NCBI GenBank assembly: GCA_009692185.1
Contig: SHZT01000013.1
Location: 1-64,000, forward strand
Direction: 5' to 3'
Length of the DNA: 64,000 nt
DNA from: Gemmatimonadota bacterium
GTDB lineage: Bacteria > Gemmatimonadota > Gemmatimonadetes > Gemmatimonadales > GWC2-71-9
Shown piece after piece: positions 31,622-40,961 of the stretch (within the stretch, counting starts at the first letter, position 1; each line of letters opens with the position of its first letter). The notes beneath the pieces are model-generated. The model searched no databases. It had not been told where the DNA came from and saw only the letters and a program-made list of their open reading frames with translations. Position numbers and translations under genes: made by a program.

Positions 31622-32679
31622 TTGACCGCAACGCGTCCGAGTTCCGGAACTTCGTCGAGCTCTACGAGAAGGCCCCGCTCCTCGAGCTGGGCGCCATGGC
31701 CGACGAGCGCCGGGAACAGCTCCATCCCGAGGGCGTGGTCACGTACATCGTGGACCGGAACATCAACTACACCAACGTCTGCGTGGCGGACTGCAAGTTC
31801 TGCGCGTTCTATCGGCGGCCGAAGCATGACGAGGGCTACGTCCTGTCATTCGAGCAGATCGGCCGGAAGATCGACGAGGCCAAGGAGCTGGGCGCGGTCC
31901 AGATCCTCATGCAGGGCGGGCACAATCCCTATATTCCGTTCGAGTGGTATCTCGACCTGCTGCGCTACATCAAGCGGAACCACCCGATCCACATCCACGG
32001 GTTCTCGCCGTCCGAGGTGGATTTCTTCGCCACCCGGTTCCGCATGAGCCTCGAGGACGTGATCAGGGAGTTGATGGCTGCGGGTTTGAATTCGGTGCCC
32101 GGTGGCGGCGGTGAGATCCTCGTGCAGTCCGTGCGTGATCGTGTGGCGAAGAAGAAGGCGGGCGCGGACCGGTGGCTCGAGGTCATGGAAGTGGCGCACC
32201 GACTCGGCATGAAGACATCGGTCACCATGATGTACGGCCTCGGTGAGACGCTGGCAGACCGCATCGAGCACCTCGTGCGGGTGCAGGAGGTCCAGCAAAG
32301 AACCGGTGGGTTCACCGCGTTTATTACGTGGCCGCTTCAGCCCGAGCACACCGAAATGGAAGGCACGCCCAAGACGGATGCGGTTACCTACCTCCGTACG
32401 GTCGCGATGGCGCGCCTGGTGCTCAAGGATGTCCCGAATCTCCAGGCCTCGTGGGTTACGATGGGCTTGAAGATCGGCCAGATCTCGCTCCGGTTCGGCT
32501 GCAACGACTTTGGGTCCCTGATGATCGAAGAGAATGTGGTCTCGGCGGCGGGCACGACGCACTCCGCGACCATCGAGGAAATGCAGCGCTCGATCGTGGA
32601 CGCCGGCTTCAAGGCCGCACGCCGGCGGCAGGACTACACCGTCATTCCCGACACGACTCCTCTCCCACAAGTGGCGTAA
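31618..32679 (+). CDS. mqnC: Cyclic dehypoxanthinyl futalosine synthase MqnC (radical SAM)
   Basis: VDRNINYTNVCVADCKFCAFYRRPKHDEGYVLS...ILMQGGHNPYIPFEWYLDLLRYIK. Confidence 0.93.
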   Translation: MIDRNASEFRNFVELYEKAPLLELGAMADERREQLHPEGVVTYIVDRNINYTNVCVADCKFCAFYRRPKHDEGYVLSFEQIGRKIDEAKELGAVQILMQGGHNPYIPFEWYLDLLRYIKRNHPIHIHGFSPSEVDFFATRFRMSLEDVIRELMAAGLNSVPGGGGEILVQSVRDRVAKKKAGADRWLEVMEVAHRLGMKTSVTMMYGLGETLADRIEHLVRVQEVQQRTGGFTAFITWPLQPEHTEMEGTPKTDAVTYLRTVAMARLVLKDVPNLQASWVTMGLKIGQISLRFGCNDFGSLMIEENVVSAAGTTHSATIEEMQRSIVDAGFKAARRRQDYTVIPDTTPLPQVA

Positions 32680-33083
32680 TGGCTCCCAAGAAGGAAGTTC
32701 TGATCGTCGTGGGCTCGGAGAGTGACCGGGAGCGGGTCGCGGCCGCGTTCAAGGCCCTGGATGAAGCGGGTGTCGGGTACGAGTTCGTCGTGTCTTCGGC
32801 GCACCGGAACCCGGACCAGACATCCGAGCTGGCGAAGAACGCCCGCAAGAACGGCTATCGCGTCGTGATTGCCGCCGCCGGGCTGGCGGCGGCCCTCCCG
32901 GGGTTCATGGCATCGCTCACCGACCTGCCGGTCATCGGGCTTCCGCTGGAAGTCGGGCCGCTCGCGGGCGTGGATGCGCTATATGCCACGGTGCAGGTGC
33001 CTCCGGGCTGTCCGGTCGGCACGGTGGGGATCGGAAACGCGAAGAATGCCGCGTTGTTGGCCGTGAGGATTCTGAAAGCCTAG
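32679..33083 (+). CDS. purE: PurE-like N5-carboxyaminoimidazole ribonucleotide mutase / AIR carboxylase
   Basis: [14 protein letters not shown]...[12 protein letters not shown]...[26 protein letters not shown]...[24 protein letters not shown]. Confidence 0.85.
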   Translation: MAPKKEVLIVVGSESDRERVAAAFKALDEAGVGYEFVVSSAHRNPDQTSELAKNARKNGYRVVIAAAGLAAALPGFMASLTDLPVIGLPLEVGPLAGVDALYATVQVPPGCPVGTVGIGNAKNAALLAVRILKA

Positions 33084-33116
33084 GGCGTCACGAATCTGGC
33101 GCAGTCCAGCAACAGA

Positions 33117-33145
33117 AAGCCGGGGGAGCATCGCTCCCCCGGCTT
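33117..33145 (+). terminator. Hairpin terminator after purE
   Basis: Perfect 13-bp stem aagccgggggagc-atc-gctcccccggctt followed by cttcc; a second small hairpin gtcctg-cgg-caggac at 33151-33165. Confidence 0.7.
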
Positions 33146-33235
33146 CTTCCGTCCTGCGGCAGGACTGCAGCCGCTCGGCTCACACCCCGTGAATCCAAGC
33201 TAGGGATCCTTGTCGCCGAGTCAATGGTGCGGCGG

Positions 33236-33319
33236 TGCTGGTGGTGGGATTCGAACCCACTCGGGCTTTCGCCCCACGGGGTGTGAAGCCGTTGCGTCTA
33301 CCAGTTCCGCCACACCAGC
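33236..33319 (-). tRNA. Class II tRNA, Leu-type body; anticodon reads CAC
   Basis: Minus strand GCTGGTG-TG-GCGGAACTGGTAGACGC-A-ACGGC-TTCACAC-CCCGT-GGGGCGAAAGCCCGA-GTGGGTTCGAATCCCAC-CACCAGC-A. 7-bp acceptor stem, Leu-type D arm and 15-nt variable arm; anticodon at 33283-33285. Confidence 0.85.
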
Positions 33320-33467
33320 GACCACCAACCAGCGACGAACCGTGGTAGCCCGGAGGCCAAGGACGCCGTACTCACACCCGTTGCTGAACCGCGAGACACG
33401 ATGTGGGACTACGGCGGATCTCGAATAACGAATTCGTTGCGCGGGTGGTAGAAAAAACGCAGCCCGC

Positions 33468-33496
33468 TTGCCTAGGGCCCCAGACGCCTCTAGCAT
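33468..33496 (+). promoter_or_regulatory. Putative promoter TTGCCT-N17-TAGCAT upstream of the DUF5916-like gene
   Basis: 17-nt spacing; ATG 33511 is 14 nt after the -10. Confidence 0.4.
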
Positions 33497-33510
33497 ACCG
33501 TCCGACTCCC

Positions 33511-35763
33511 ATGCTCAAGCCACCCTTGGACTTCGCGGCACTCGCGGCCCTTTCGGTGTGCCTGGTGTTCCCAGCGGGCGCCCAGGCCCAGGCTGTCGCC
33601 CCCGGCGACCGCACACCCTCCAGCCCTCCGGCCAGCGTCATGCGCCCGGTGACGGTCATTCTCCCGCCCGTGATCGACGGCAAACTCGATGACGCCGCGT
33701 GGAAGGAAGCACCGCCGGTCACGGGGTTTACCCAGCGCGAGCCCCGCGAGGGCGAGGCGGTGTCCGAGCGCACCGAGGTGCGCGTCCTGGTCACGGGCGA
33801 TGCGCTTTATGTCGGCGCCTGGCTCTACGACCGCACCCCCGACCTGATCGTTCCGGGTGAGCGCCAGCGCGACGCGACGCTCACCAACAGCGACTACTTC
33901 GGCTTCATTCTCGACACGTACCACGATCGCCAGAACGGGTTCATCTTCGCGACGACGCCGGCCGGCATCGAGTACGACGGCCAGGTGATTCGCGAAGGGG
34001 AAGGGGGCGGCGGATTCCAGCAGGGACAGACCCGTGCCCAGGCGGGCTCGGCCGGCGGGTTCAATCTGAATTGGGATGCGCGCTGGGAAGTCGCTACGTC
34101 GCGGGACGGCTCTGGCTGGTACGCGGAGTTCCGCATCCCGTTCAGCACGCTCCGCTACGGCGGCGGTGAGGTGTGGGGCGCCAACTTCGTGCGGTCTATC
34201 CGCCGGCACAACGAGGAGGCGTTCTGGGCGCCGATTCCGCGCCAGCTCAACCTCATGCGGCTCTCGATGGCCGGAACGCTCGAGGGCATCAAGGTGCCCA
34301 CCCGGCGCGAAATGACGCTCACCCCCTACGCCCTGGGCTCCGCTCGGCGGGACTATGCGTCACAAACGTCTTTTACCTATCCCCGCGAGTTCGGCGCCGA
34401 CGCCAAGCTCGGCCTGACCTCGAGCATGACGCTGGACCTGACGTACAACACCGACTTCGCCCAGGTCGAGGTCGATGCGCAACAGACTAACCTGACCCGG
34501 TTCCAGCTGTTCTTCCCGGAGAAGCGGCCGTTCTTCCTGGAAAATGGCGGCACCTTCTCGGCAGGCACGCCACAGGCCATTGACCTGTTTTTCAGCCGGC
34601 GTATCGGGATCACGGCGACCGGCCAGCCGGCGCCGATCATCGGCGGCGGCCGGCTGTCCGGCCGGGTGGGAGGGCTCACCGTCGGCGCGCTCCAGTTGTT
34701 CACCGACGACGTACCAGCGGTACAGGTGGAGAATGCCTATACCGTCGGGCGGGTGATCCGCGAGTTGCCGAACCGGTCTCGCGTGGGCGCGATCTTCGTC
34801 CAACGCATGGCCACAACGAACTCGGCCGACCGCAACCGGACCTACGGCATCGATACCCGCATCGGCATTGGCCAGACGGGCTCAATCGACGCGTGGGCCG
34901 CGGCGACGGAAACACCGGGACGGGTCGGGCGGACGGAGGCGTTCAACGTGCGCGCCGCGTACCTCAGTCGCGAGTGGAGTCATTTCGTTCGCTACGTCCA
35001 GATCGGCGAGGACTTCAATCCCGAAGTCGGCTTCGTGAACCGCACGGCGTACCGGGAAATCGAAGGCCAGGCCATGCGCACGATCAGGTTCCCGAAGATT
35101 CCGGCCCTCCGCCAGACCAACCCCCACATCAGCGTGCGGCAGTTCTGGGACTTCGCGGGTTTCCACGAGACGGGCTACGTGCACGTGGACGCCGAGTTGG
35201 AGTTCGCGGGCGGCGGCCGCATCGGTCCCGAGTTCAACTTCTCGACGGAAGGGCTCAAGCGGCCCTTCACCGTGGCCCCCGGCGTCGTCATCCCCGCCGG
35301 GACCTACAGCTTCTTCGTCAACGGCTGGGACATTGGCTCCGATCCGAGCGCGCCGCTGTCATTCACCACGCGCCTCGACCTGGGGCAGTTCTACACCGGC
35401 CATCGCTGGGGCGGAACCACCGCCGTGACTTACCGCCGCGGGTCGTCGGTCAGCACGTCCGTGTCGCTGAGCCAGAACTTCGTCCGCCTGCCCCAGGGAG
35501 ACTTCAACACCACGCTCCTGGGTACCCGGATCAGCTATTTCTTTACGCCGAAGGTCTATCTCCAGTCGCTGTTGCAGTACAACAACCAGGCCCGCCTGTG
35601 GTCCGCCAACATCCGGTTCGCCTGGCTCAACACGGCGGGCACCGGCCTCTACGTGGTCTACAACGAGGGGCAAACGGCCTCGTCGCTCACCAGCCTGGAC
35701 CAGGTCGTGGGCCGGTCGATTATCGTGAAATACACCCGCCAGTTGAGCCTCTCGGGAAGCTGA
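33511..35763 (+). CDS. Secreted/outer-membrane DUF5916-like protein with N-terminal CBM9-like domain
   Basis: Signal peptide; PPVIDGKLDDAAWKEAPPVTGFTQREPREGEAVSERTEVRVLVTGDALYVGAWLYD, then beta-rich C-terminal half (FPEKRPFFLENGGTF). Confidence 0.8.
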   Translation: MLKPPLDFAALAALSVCLVFPAGAQAQAVAPGDRTPSSPPASVMRPVTVILPPVIDGKLDDAAWKEAPPVTGFTQREPREGEAVSERTEVRVLVTGDALYVGAWLYDRTPDLIVPGERQRDATLTNSDYFGFILDTYHDRQNGFIFATTPAGIEYDGQVIREGEGGGGFQQGQTRAQAGSAGGFNLNWDARWEVATSRDGSGWYAEFRIPFSTLRYGGGEVWGANFVRSIRRHNEEAFWAPIPRQLNLMRLSMAGTLEGIKVPTRREMTLTPYALGSARRDYASQTSFTYPREFGADAKLGLTSSMTLDLTYNTDFAQVEVDAQQTNLTRFQLFFPEKRPFFLENGGTFSAGTPQAIDLFFSRRIGITATGQPAPIIGGGRLSGRVGGLTVGALQLFTDDVPAVQVENAYTVGRVIRELPNRSRVGAIFVQRMATTNSADRNRTYGIDTRIGIGQTGSIDAWAAATETPGRVGRTEAFNVRAAYLSREWSHFVRYVQIGEDFNPEVGFVNRTAYREIEGQAMRTIRFPKIPALRQTNPHISVRQFWDFAGFHETGYVHVDAELEFAGGGRIGPEFNFSTEGLKRPFTVAPGVVIPAGTYSFFVNGWDIGSDPSAPLSFTTRLDLGQFYTGHRWGGTTAVTYRRGSSVSTSVSLSQNFVRLPQGDFNTTLLGTRISYFFTPKVYLQSLLQYNNQARLWSANIRFAWLNTAGTGLYVVYNEGQTASSLTSLDQVVGRSIIVKYTRQLSLSGS

Positions 35764-35862
35764 CGCGGCGCCAGGGCTTGCCCCGCGGCGGGCCTCCTTT
35801 CCTTATATAGTGTCTCCCCGGTTGCGTCCCGGGCCGTTGCTCGCGCTTGTAGCCCGGTCTCT

Positions 35863-38247
35863 ATGACTCGATCGATCCTGCCAACTGCGATGCGTACCGG
35901 AACCGCCCGAAGCGGTAGACGGGAACTCGATGCAGCGATTGGTGTTCACATAGCATCCTTCTCCCGGGCGGCGGTGCCGTTGAAAATCTGGTTCGGCACC
36001 GTCGCGTTGGGGCTTGGTCTCGCAGTAGCGGCTCCTTCCCGACTGGTCGCGCAGGACCCCGTGCTCCCACCGATTCTAGGCCAGGTCCTGGCCGCGAAGG
36101 ATTCCGTCGCAGTGCCAGGGGCGCTCATCGAGGCGCTCGGCACGGATGCCCGCGCCCTCACCGATGCCGATGGCCGTTTCATCCTGCGCCGGTCACGCGC
36201 CGGCGACCTGCCGGTGACCGTGCGGGTCATGGGCTACGCCCCGGACACGTCGGTGGTGGAGGCTGTGAGCGGGTCCGTAACGGTGTACCTGACCCGCGCG
36301 GCGATTACGCTCGAGGCCGTGGAGGTCGAAGCCGCGCAGGTCCAGGCCCGTGTCCGGTTCGACGAGCTGGCGCAGTTGTCTACCACGACGCTCTCGGGCA
36401 GCGAGATCAAGCGGGTGCCCGGTATCCTCGAGTCCGACGTGATCCGGGCGGTCATGCTGCTCCCGGGGACGGTGACCAAGAGCGACTACTCGATCGGGTA
36501 CAACGTCCGGGGCGGGGAGTCGGACCAGAACCTCATCCAGGTGGACGGGATCCCGGTGTTCAACCCGTCGCACCTCGCGGGCCTCTTCAGCACGTTCGAC
36601 GCCGACGCCATTGACCACGCGGATTTCCTGACCGGCGGATTTCCCGCCGGGTACAGTGGCCGGCTGTCCAGCATCCTGGACATCGGCCTTCGAACGGGCG
36701 CCACGCACCTGCGAGCGAGCAGCCATGTCTCGCTCCTGTCGAGCAAGGTCTACGTCGAAGGGCCCCTGCCGTTCGGTTCGAGTTTTCTCATCAGCGGGCG
36801 CCGGACGTACATGGACCAGGTTGTCGCGGCGCTGACGTCGTACACGCTCCCGTACTATTTCAGCGACCTCCTGGGAAAGCTCAGCGTGCCCACGGGCGAC
36901 GGTTCCGTCTCCGTGACCGGATACTGGGGGCGCGATGCGTTCAACCTGAACCTCGTGGCGGCCGACACGCTGCGGGACGCCGTGGACCTCGCGTGGAAAT
37001 GGGGAAACCGGTTTGCCGTCGCCAACTGGAGTCAGCCGGTCGGGTTTGCGGAGGGCCACGTGGAGGCCCGCGCGGGCGTGAGCGATTACTTCGGGATTAT
37101 CGGGCTCCTGCCGAACCTCGTGAGCTGGGACAATTCCGCCCGCCTGTACGCCGGGAGCATGGCCTTGGCCCTGGCGCCTTGGGACGGGCATGCCCTCCGC
37201 CTTGGCGCGGGGGTGGAGCGCTACGAAACAGCCGACAGCATCGTCAGCCAGGCGTTGCAGGTGACGCTCCAGCGATCGCGTCACCGGCCCACCGTCTGGT
37301 CGGCGTTCGTAGATGAACAATGGGCGCCCAATCCGCGCGTCATGCTGCGCCCGGGTGTCCGGGTCGAGTACGTCCCGTCCCACAACGGGTTCGCCGGCAT
37401 TTCCCCGCGGGTCGCCGCCAAGTATTTCATCACCGGCAGTGCCGCGATTACCGGGTCCGCGGGCCGGTACTTCCAGGCGGTGCATTCGATCCGGGACCAG
37501 GAACTCCCGATCACGCTCAACGAATCCTGGATTGCCGCCGACAAGTTCATCCCCGTCGGACGATCGGATCATTTCGTGCTTGGCCTGGAAACCTGGTTCG
37601 GGCGGGACCTGCAACTCACCGTCGAAGGCTACGCGAAGACGTTTTACAACCTGGTCTCACCCAATCGCGGCCAGTCGCTGGATCGGTCCGGTGACGAATA
37701 CGTGCCGACGACGGGCCGTTCGGCGGGGTTCGACGTGCTGCTCCGGCGGCACGCGGGCAAGATTCGCGGGTGGATGGCCTACAGTTTCGTGCGGGCGAAA
37801 CGCACCGCCGAGGGGGTGACGTATCCGCCGGCCCACGACCGGCGCCATACGCTCAATGTTGTCCTCGAGGCGCCCGGACCGCTCGGCGCCCAGATGACCG
37901 CGCGCTGGGGGTTCGGATCTCCGCTCCCGTACACCGCGTTCACCGGTCTCTGGTTCCATCGCATTTACGACATCACCGACCACCGGTTCGACGGCTACAA
38001 CGAGGAACCGGTTGCCGGCCCACGGAACGGGGCCCGCTACCCGCCGTACACCCGTCTCGACGTCGGGATGCGCTGGTCGTTCCGGAAGTGGGGCGCCAAC
38101 TGGGAGCCGTATTTCCAGGTGGTGAACGCCTACAACCGGAAGAACGCGTTCCTGTACTTCTTCGACTTCGAGAGCGCCCCGCCTACCCGGACCGGCGTGT
38201 CCCAGCTCCCGTTTCTGCCGACATTCGGCTTGGAGATCCGCTTCTGA
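35863..38247 (+). CDS. TonB-dependent receptor with carboxypeptidase-regulatory-like N-terminal domain (start may be GTG 35974)
   Basis: ILGQVLAAKDSVAVPGALIEALGTDARALTDADGRFIL; plug YNVRGGESDQNLIQVDGIPVFNPSHLAGLFSTFDADAIDHADFLTGGFPAGYSGRLSSILDI. Confidence 0.9.
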   Translation: MTRSILPTAMRTGTARSGRRELDAAIGVHIASFSRAAVPLKIWFGTVALGLGLAVAAPSRLVAQDPVLPPILGQVLAAKDSVAVPGALIEALGTDARALTDADGRFILRRSRAGDLPVTVRVMGYAPDTSVVEAVSGSVTVYLTRAAITLEAVEVEAAQVQARVRFDELAQLSTTTLSGSEIKRVPGILESDVIRAVMLLPGTVTKSDYSIGYNVRGGESDQNLIQVDGIPVFNPSHLAGLFSTFDADAIDHADFLTGGFPAGYSGRLSSILDIGLRTGATHLRASSHVSLLSSKVYVEGPLPFGSSFLISGRRTYMDQVVAALTSYTLPYYFSDLLGKLSVPTGDGSVSVTGYWGRDAFNLNLVAADTLRDAVDLAWKWGNRFAVANWSQPVGFAEGHVEARAGVSDYFGIIGLLPNLVSWDNSARLYAGSMALALAPWDGHALRLGAGVERYETADSIVSQALQVTLQRSRHRPTVWSAFVDEQWAPNPRVMLRPGVRVEYVPSHNGFAGISPRVAAKYFITGSAAITGSAGRYFQAVHSIRDQELPITLNESWIAADKFIPVGRSDHFVLGLETWFGRDLQLTVEGYAKTFYNLVSPNRGQSLDRSGDEYVPTTGRSAGFDVLLRRHAGKIRGWMAYSFVRAKRTAEGVTYPPAHDRRHTLNVVLEAPGPLGAQMTARWGFGSPLPYTAFTGLWFHRIYDITDHRFDGYNEEPVAGPRNGARYPPYTRLDVGMRWSFRKWGANWEPYFQVVNAYNRKNAFLYFFDFESAPPTRTGVSQLPFLPTFGLEIRF

Positions 38248-39521
38248 TGCGGCGCGCCCGGAGCAGCTTGGCGTTCGCGCTTGCCCTGGCCGGCTGCAAG
38301 CTCACCGAGGTGGTGATCGCGCCCGGCGAGCGCACGCTGGTGGTGCAGGCGGTCATCGATCGCTCCCAGCCGACGCAGTTCGCGGTGGTAGAGTATTCCA
38401 CCATCGGCGATTCCACGATCAACGGTGGCGGAGCCCGGATCCCCGGCGGCCGCCCGGGGTTTCCGGTGACCGGGGCCGTCGTGTCTGTGGAGCATTTGGA
38501 GGGCGCGTGCCCCGGCCGGCAGGAAGCGCTCACCGAGGTGCTGCCAACCGGGACCAACCTGACACCCACCGGGCGGTATGCCGGGATGCTCACGTGCCTC
38601 GCGCCCGGTGAGAAGCTCGGCTTGCGGGTGACGACCCGCGCTGGTGAGATCGTGACCGGCGAGACCGTCCTGGCGGCGGCCTCGGCGATCTCGGTGCGGG
38701 CGGGAGGGGTCGCCGCGCGGTTCGCCAGGGATACCGTCCGGTTCAACCGCGACAGCGATACCATGCGGGTCGCCATCGATCCGCTCGTGGGTCGCGGCAT
38801 GCAGATCGAGGTCCGGCGAGCCGAGGACCACGACCATATAGCGCTCATTTTCATCAATGACTCGCTCGGCGCCGCCTTCCCTGGGAACCTGGTGAACCCG
38901 TTCGGGAACGACGTTGGCGAAACGACGTTCCGGGCGGGCGCCTACTACGTCATGACCGTGGCGATGGCCGACAGCAACTACTATCACTATGCCAGCACGT
39001 TCAGCGATCCGGTGACCGGGCGGGGATTCCTGAACCACCTAAAGGGCGGTCTCGGCGTGTTTGGCAGCATCGAAACGACGCAGTACGTGATCCGGGTGTC
39101 TTCGACGGTCAACGATCCCAAGGAGGGCGTGTACCGCCTGACCGGGCTGCTGGGCGGAGTCAACCTCGATCTATCGCTCGAATCGTACCTGGACGACCTG
39201 TCGGGCAACGGGTTCTCGGCGTTCGCCAGGGGTACGTGGACGAACGGTGCGACCCCCACGTTGCCTGTCCAGGTGAACGTGAGCGGCGACGGCACCTTCG
39301 GGTTCACGCCCGGGGTGACAGCCAACGACCCGAACGCGTTTGTGTTCATGTTTGACGTTATCCGGACGACGAACCCGACGTTCCGGCACTATGTCCTGCG
39401 GGGAATCCGTTCGACCGATGGCAGTCCGTTCTCGGTTGACGTGACCGGGACGACCCAGAACGGCCAGTCCGCCGTGCGCGGCACCGCCTTGGGCGTCCAG
39501 GTTTCTGGCCCCCGCCAATGA
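38247..39521 (+). CDS. DUF4249-like outer membrane lipoprotein
   Basis: Lipobox FALALAGCKL; translationally coupled to the TonB-dependent receptor. Confidence 0.6.
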   Translation: MRRARSSLAFALALAGCKLTEVVIAPGERTLVVQAVIDRSQPTQFAVVEYSTIGDSTINGGGARIPGGRPGFPVTGAVVSVEHLEGACPGRQEALTEVLPTGTNLTPTGRYAGMLTCLAPGEKLGLRVTTRAGEIVTGETVLAAASAISVRAGGVAARFARDTVRFNRDSDTMRVAIDPLVGRGMQIEVRRAEDHDHIALIFINDSLGAAFPGNLVNPFGNDVGETTFRAGAYYVMTVAMADSNYYHYASTFSDPVTGRGFLNHLKGGLGVFGSIETTQYVIRVSSTVNDPKEGVYRLTGLLGGVNLDLSLESYLDDLSGNGFSAFARGTWTNGATPTLPVQVNVSGDGTFGFTPGVTANDPNAFVFMFDVIRTTNPTFRHYVLRGIRSTDGSPFSVDVTGTTQNGQSAVRGTALGVQVSGPRQ

Positions 39522-39539
39522 CATCGAGGAGCACCTGAC

Positions 39540-40073
39540 ATGACCGAGCTCGACCGCCCGGCTGTTCTCGCGGCCCTGGAGGCCGAAATCGCCGGAGTTT
39601 CCAGGTCCCGGAATCTGAGCCCCGTCGGGGGCGCCTTGTTCGTGCTCTCGGTCGGAATGTTCTTCGCGCTATCCATTCTCACGCGGCGCTGGGCACTGCC
39701 GATCCTGGTGCGTTCGTCCATTTACTTCGTCTTGGTCGCGGGCCTGCTCGCCGGACTCGGATTGCTGTTTTTCGGAGGGGGCAGCGGTCAGTCCCGCGCC
39801 CGCACCGCGGCGGAAGGTGCGCTCGACCACCTGACGCGGCGGTTCGAGGCGTCTTCCGCCGAGGACAACCTCGGAGCTGCGGTCCGATTGTTGTGGAACG
39901 TCTACTACTCAGGTGGGCCGTGGATGGTGACCACGATAGACACGGCAGGAGCGCGCGAAAAACTCGAGGCGGCGGGCACGCTTGAGTGGGTCCAGGAGGT
40001 CGAAATGGTCCTCGTTGAAGCCAGGCGTACCCAGCCTGTTTTCACCCTTCCGGGCTGGACGGGCACGCCCTGA
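39540..40073 (+). CDS. Hypothetical membrane protein
   Basis: 177-aa ORF with two TM segments. Confidence 0.55.
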   Translation: MTELDRPAVLAALEAEIAGVSRSRNLSPVGGALFVLSVGMFFALSILTRRWALPILVRSSIYFVLVAGLLAGLGLLFFGGGSGQSRARTAAEGALDHLTRRFEASSAEDNLGAAVRLLWNVYYSGGPWMVTTIDTAGAREKLEAAGTLEWVQEVEMVLVEARRTQPVFTLPGWTGTP

Positions 40074-40091
40074 TCGGCTAGACTCGACGCC

Positions 40092-40424
40092 ATGGGTAAG
40101 CTCTTCAAACTGTTGGTGTTGCTGTGCTTCGTCGGGGGGCTGGCGTATGGGTTTTCCTACGCCGGTGCCCGCACGGGCATCGGCAAGATGCTCGGCTCTC
40201 CAAAGCCTGAAGTCGGCGAGCGCGAAATGGCATTCCTGTGGGAGGGGGCGGATAGCCTGCCGGGGAAGCCAAAGGTGTGGGAAGTGACGTTCTCCCGGGT
40301 GGCAGCGATTGGAAATCGCCGGGCAGTCGTCTATGTGAGTCCCGGCGGGGCGATAGTGGCCACGTACCCCAACGACTTGGCCAGCCGCCTGGAGGCGGCC
40401 GCGAAGGCGAAGGACGAACCCTAA
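40092..40424 (+). CDS. Hypothetical membrane-anchored protein
   Basis: MGKLFKLLVLLCFVGGLAYGFSYAGART... N-terminal TM/signal anchor. Confidence 0.55.
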   Translation: MGKLFKLLVLLCFVGGLAYGFSYAGARTGIGKMLGSPKPEVGEREMAFLWEGADSLPGKPKVWEVTFSRVAAIGNRRAVVYVSPGGAIVATYPNDLASRLEAAAKAKDEP

Positions 40425-40454
40425 GTTACTGTAGCAGTTGACGTTATGACCTTA

Positions 40455-40490
40455 GCCCCCGCCGTGTCTCCGGGGGCTACTCTTTTTGGG
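40455..40490 (+). terminator. Rho-independent terminator
   Basis: tagcccccg-ccgtgtct-ccgggggcta followed by ctcttttt. Confidence 0.75.
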
Positions 40491-40700
40491 TCCTTCGAGT
40501 CCTAGGCATTACGTGACTTGTTGTGTCTTTTGGTGACGCAGACCCCCTCGCGCGGTCAGCCGGGGCGTGTATCTTGTTTCCCCCTAAGCTAAGTCCTGAG
40601 TCTGTGAACACTTCCGGCCTTTTCGTAACGCCGTCCCAAGGCGCCCCGCGGGATAGCGACAGCCCGCTTTTTGTGGCGTCTTGGAGGTAACCGCTCGACG

Positions 40701-40961
40701 GTGACCCGGATCCGGCGTTTCTTCCACTTCTCGCGCGTGGCGCGGCTCATTTTTCTGGCCGCGCTTCCAACCGTTCTTGCCACCTGCGATCTGGTCAAGT
40801 CGCCGACGGAAATCGCCGGCCAGCTCGACATCCATTTCACCAGTCCGTTCACGCTCGTCGTCGCCCGGAATTTCGCGCCACCAGTTCAAGTCATGCAGAG
40901 CGGCGTGGCCGTCGCGGAGCCGCGCATCCAGCTCATCTCGTCCTGCGCTTTGCTGCGGTGA
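40701..40961 (+). CDS. Putative lipoprotein N-terminal segment (may be the 5' part of a frameshifted gene with 40958..42205)
   Basis: VTRIRRFFHFSRVARLIFLAALPTVLATCDLVKSPTEIAGQLDIHF: signal peptide and lipobox LATC. Confidence 0.45.
   Translation: MTRIRRFFHFSRVARLIFLAALPTVLATCDLVKSPTEIAGQLDIHFTSPFTLVVARNFAPPVQVMQSGVAVAEPRIQLISSCALLR

Noticed and set aside
33221-33496. 91-aa minus ORF ending VAGVAELVDATASHPVGRKPEWVRIPPPAP
   Set aside because: Translation of the tRNA gene itself; a known type of spurious annotation.
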